Below, in pieces: positions 5,483-7,369 of a stretch of 7,369 nucleotides of DNA. The DNA is from Ardenticatenales bacterium (GTDB lineage: Bacteria; Chloroflexota; Anaerolineae; Ardenticatenales; Ardenticatenaceae). Numbering within the stretch: position 1 is the first letter of the stretch; each line of letters starts with the position of its first letter. Made by a program: the position numbers and the translations under genes. The stretch is from positions 1 to 7,369 of the forward strand of contig JACCSL010000087.1 of assembly GCA_013812995.1 (NCBI GenBank), given 5' to 3'. The notes under the pieces are model-generated. The model was not told where the DNA came from. It searched no databases and saw only the letters and a list, made by a program, of their open reading frames with translations.

Positions 5483-5489
5483 GAACTTT

Positions 5490-7211
5490 ATGACAACTTC
5501 AACCGTTCTCAAGGTCGAGATTCGGCGCGGGGCCTACTATGACTCCGTGGTTTTGATGCAACTCCAGCGCGCGTTGGCCGCCCTGCCGGGGGTGATGGAT
5601 GCGGGCGTCGTGATGGGCACGCCCGCCAACAAGGAGATGCTCGCCCAGAGTAACCTCCTCGCGCCGGACTCGGAGGGTGCCAAGGCAGACGATCTGCTGA
5701 TTGTGATTCGCGCGGCAGATGACGCCGCCAGCCAGGTGGCGCTCGCCGAGGTAGACACCCTGCTCACGAGGCGCAACAGCGCAACGGAGCAGGAATATCT
5801 CCCCCAGAGCCTGGAAAGCGCTGCCCGGATGCTGCCGGAGGCACAATGGGTTCTCATCTCGGTCGCTGGCCGCTATGCCGCCGGTGTGGCACGCGAGGCG
5901 CTCCGCCGGGGAAAAAACGTTTTTCTTTACAGTGATAATGTTCCTGTCGAAGAGGAAATCGCCCTGAAACAGCGCGCCCAGGCGCAGGGGCAACTGGTGA
6001 TGGGGCCGGATTGCGGCACCGCCATCATCAACGGGACGGGGCTGGGCTTCGCCAATCGCGTGCGCCGGGGGTCTATCGGCATGGTAGCCGCCTCGGGGAC
6101 CGGGTTGCAGGCGGTCACAGCACGGATTCATTATCTGGGTGGCGGCATCACCCATGCGCTCGGCACAGGGGGGCGCGATCTCTCAGAGGCGGTAGGTGCC
6201 ATCACCTCCCGCCAGGCCCTCACACTGCTCAGCCAGGACCCCGCGACGAGCGTCATCGTGCTCCTCTCGAAGCCGCCCGCCCCTGCGATTGCCAGCCAAC
6301 TCCTGGAACTCGCCAGCGCCGCCGGAAAGCCGGTGGTTGTAAATTTCATCGGCTATACCCCTCCCGCACGCCAGCGAGGCAATCTCTACTTCGCCACCAC
6401 CTTCGACGAGACGGCTGCCCTGGCCGTGCAACTCGCAAGCAACACGACCGCCTCTGTCCCGGACACCAGCCGCTTTGCCCCAGGCCAGCGCTACCTGCGC
6501 GGCCTCTTCTCCGGTGGTACGCTGGCCTACGAGGCCCTGCTCATTCTCTCCGGCTACCTGCCTGCGGTCTACTCGAATGCGCCGCTCGACAAGCACTTTT
6601 TATTGCCCAACGCGCATGAGAGCCAAGCGCACACCATCGTCGATCTGGGGGAGGACGAGTTCACGGTCGGTCGTCTGCACCCGATGATGGACAACGAACT
6701 GCGCCTGCGCCGCCTTCAGCAGGAGGCCGACGATCCCGAGGTTGCCCTAATTCTGCTTGATGTAGTGCTGGGCGATGGCGCTCACCCGGACCCCGCCAGC
6801 GAGCTTGCCCCCGCCATCGCCCAGGCCCGCGCCCGCACCGCCGAGGCGGGTCGCCATCTGGAGGTGATGGCAATCGTGGTGGGGACGGAAGAGGACCCGC
6901 AGAATCTTGAGCGGCAGATGGCTCTCCTCCAGGAGGCGGGCGCGCAGGTGGAGCAGAGCAGCGAGCAGGCGGTGCGGCAGGTCGGGCAGTTGTTACAAGC
7001 GCTAAACGCCCCCGCCCCGACTGCCGCCGTTGAGCGAGTTGATCTATCAGTGCTCCAGCAGCCGCTCGTCGCCATCAATGTTGGGCTGGAATCTTTTACC
7101 GAGAGCCTCACCGCTCAGGGTGCGACCGCGCTCCAGGTCCGATGGCGACCCCCGGCGGGCGGAAATGAGCGACTTATGTCAATCTTGGAACGAATGAGAG
7201 GAGATCGCTAG
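5490..7211 (+). CDS. fdrA: FdrA-family acyl-CoA synthetase-like protein (oxamate carbamoyltransferase subunit type)
   Basis: The 573-aa product is close in length to E. coli FdrA (about 555 aa). FdrA resembles succinyl-CoA synthetase alpha plus beta parts. Visible blocks: an N-terminal domain (1-110); GPDCGTAIINGTGLGFANR (172-190), then a nucleotide/CoA-binding-like GSIGMVAASGTGLQ (194-207); LGTGGRDLSEAVG (224-236); GLFSGGTLAYEA (338-349); and a C-terminal VGLESFTESLTAQGA...WRPPAGG block (531-558) typical of FdrA. E. coli fdrA, ylbE and ylbF have been reported as oxamate carbamoyltransferase genes (allFGH), releasing oxamate and carbamoyl phosphate from oxalurate. The ATG at 5490 follows AGGA (5481-5484) that overlaps the amidase stop, so translation is probably coupled. 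An earlier in-frame ATG at 5427 lies inside the amidase gene and would add 21 non-conserved residues. The DUF1116 gene follows after 7 nt, supporting the functional pair. Confidence 0.9.
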   Translation: MTTSTVLKVEIRRGAYYDSVVLMQLQRALAALPGVMDAGVVMGTPANKEMLAQSNLLAPDSEGAKADDLLIVIRAADDAASQVALAEVDTLLTRRNSATEQEYLPQSLESAARMLPEAQWVLISVAGRYAAGVAREALRRGKNVFLYSDNVPVEEEIALKQRAQAQGQLVMGPDCGTAIINGTGLGFANRVRRGSIGMVAASGTGLQAVTARIHYLGGGITHALGTGGRDLSEAVGAITSRQALTLLSQDPATSVIVLLSKPPAPAIASQLLELASAAGKPVVVNFIGYTPPARQRGNLYFATTFDETAALAVQLASNTTASVPDTSRFAPGQRYLRGLFSGGTLAYEALLILSGYLPAVYSNAPLDKHFLLPNAHESQAHTIVDLGEDEFTVGRLHPMMDNELRLRRLQQEADDPEVALILLDVVLGDGAHPDPASELAPAIAQARARTAEAGRHLEVMAIVVGTEEDPQNLERQMALLQEAGAQVEQSSEQAVRQVGQLLQALNAPAPTAAVERVDLSVLQQPLVAINVGLESFTESLTAQGATALQVRWRPPAGGNERLMSILERMRGDR

Positions 7212-7218
7212 GGCAAGA

Positions 7219-7369
7219 ATGGATATTGACAAGGCAAACAAGGAAGCGGTTGGGCGCATGATGGAGGCCCACCCGGTGCTCGTCGGGCTGGCGAAGGCAC
7301 GCGAGGTGATCCCTGGTATGAGGGATAATCTGCTACTGCACGCTGGCCCCCCCATCACCTGGGAACGCA
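7219..7369 (+). CDS. ylbE: DUF1116 (YlbE/YahG-type) protein, N-terminal fragment cut by window end
   Basis: Fifty codons are visible. The segment from residue 19 (PVLVGLAKAREVIPGM, then LLLHAGPPITWER) is the conserved N-terminal block of the DUF1116 family, whose members are usually encoded next to FdrA; E. coli ylbE (allG) is the counterpart reported as an oxamate carbamoyltransferase subunit. YahG is another DUF1116 member, so the symbol indicates family rather than proven orthology. The only usable start is ATG 7219: the frame is closed upstream by a stop at 7195 with no other standard start. AGGAG at 7199-7203 is unusually far (15 nt), so translation may depend on coupling to fdrA, whose stop is 7 nt away. 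The gene continues past the window. Confidence 0.8.
   Translation, partial: MDIDKANKEAVGRMMEAHPVLVGLAKAREVIPGMRDNLLLHAGPPITWER

Noticed and set aside
5499..6155. 218-aa minus-strand reading frame opposite fdrA
   Set aside because: Its composition (Arg, His, Gly, Gln rich) and position opposite conserved FdrA blocks mark it as a shadow frame.

Overview
The window reads as a GC-rich bacterial chromosome segment (GC roughly 60% by eye) with every recognisable gene on the + strand. The mix of a ccmB-ccmC-ccmD cytochrome c maturation block, a complete IscB/HEARO (omega-RNA) element and an FdrA/DUF1116 catabolic operon would fit a Chloroflexota lineage; Ktedonobacter is a known IscB-rich genus. 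This placement is inference, because no rRNA or other phylogenetic marker is present.

Layout. (1) 1-95: G-rich repeat-like sequence and a ribosome binding site. (2) 96-1799: ccmB (TTG start), a 125-nt gap holding a compact hairpin-rich repeat, ccmC, and a 48-codon ccmD overlapping the end of ccmC. These encode membrane parts of System I heme delivery. The ATPase ccmA would be expected upstream; ccmE and ccmF are not in the window. (3) 1817-2339: a good sigma70-type promoter and a small dual-specificity-like phosphatase. (4) About 2354-4056: an IscB mobile element with a structured omega-RNA scaffold directly upstream of an intact 439-aa RuvC/HNH nuclease, bracketed by two near-identical CCCCCGGCT hairpins. 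No TnpA-type transposase is visible, so it is probably mobilised in trans or is resident. (5) 4076-7369: a tight operon of an amidase-signature hydrolase, fdrA and the start of a DUF1116 gene, with 7-nt gaps. FdrA plus DUF1116 corresponds to the E. coli allantoin-region genes fdrA-ylbE, reported to form part of oxamate carbamoyltransferase, so the operon probably handles a ureide or other carbamoylated compound, with the amidase supplying or consuming an amide intermediate.

The most interesting points are the intact RNA-guided nuclease element placed directly before the catabolic operon; the matching hairpins that may mark its ends; an 18-20-base sequence carrying the ribosome binding site and start codon that is almost identical before the phosphatase and before the amidase, on opposite sides of the element; and a structured repeat between ccmB and ccmC whose architecture recurs at the left edge.
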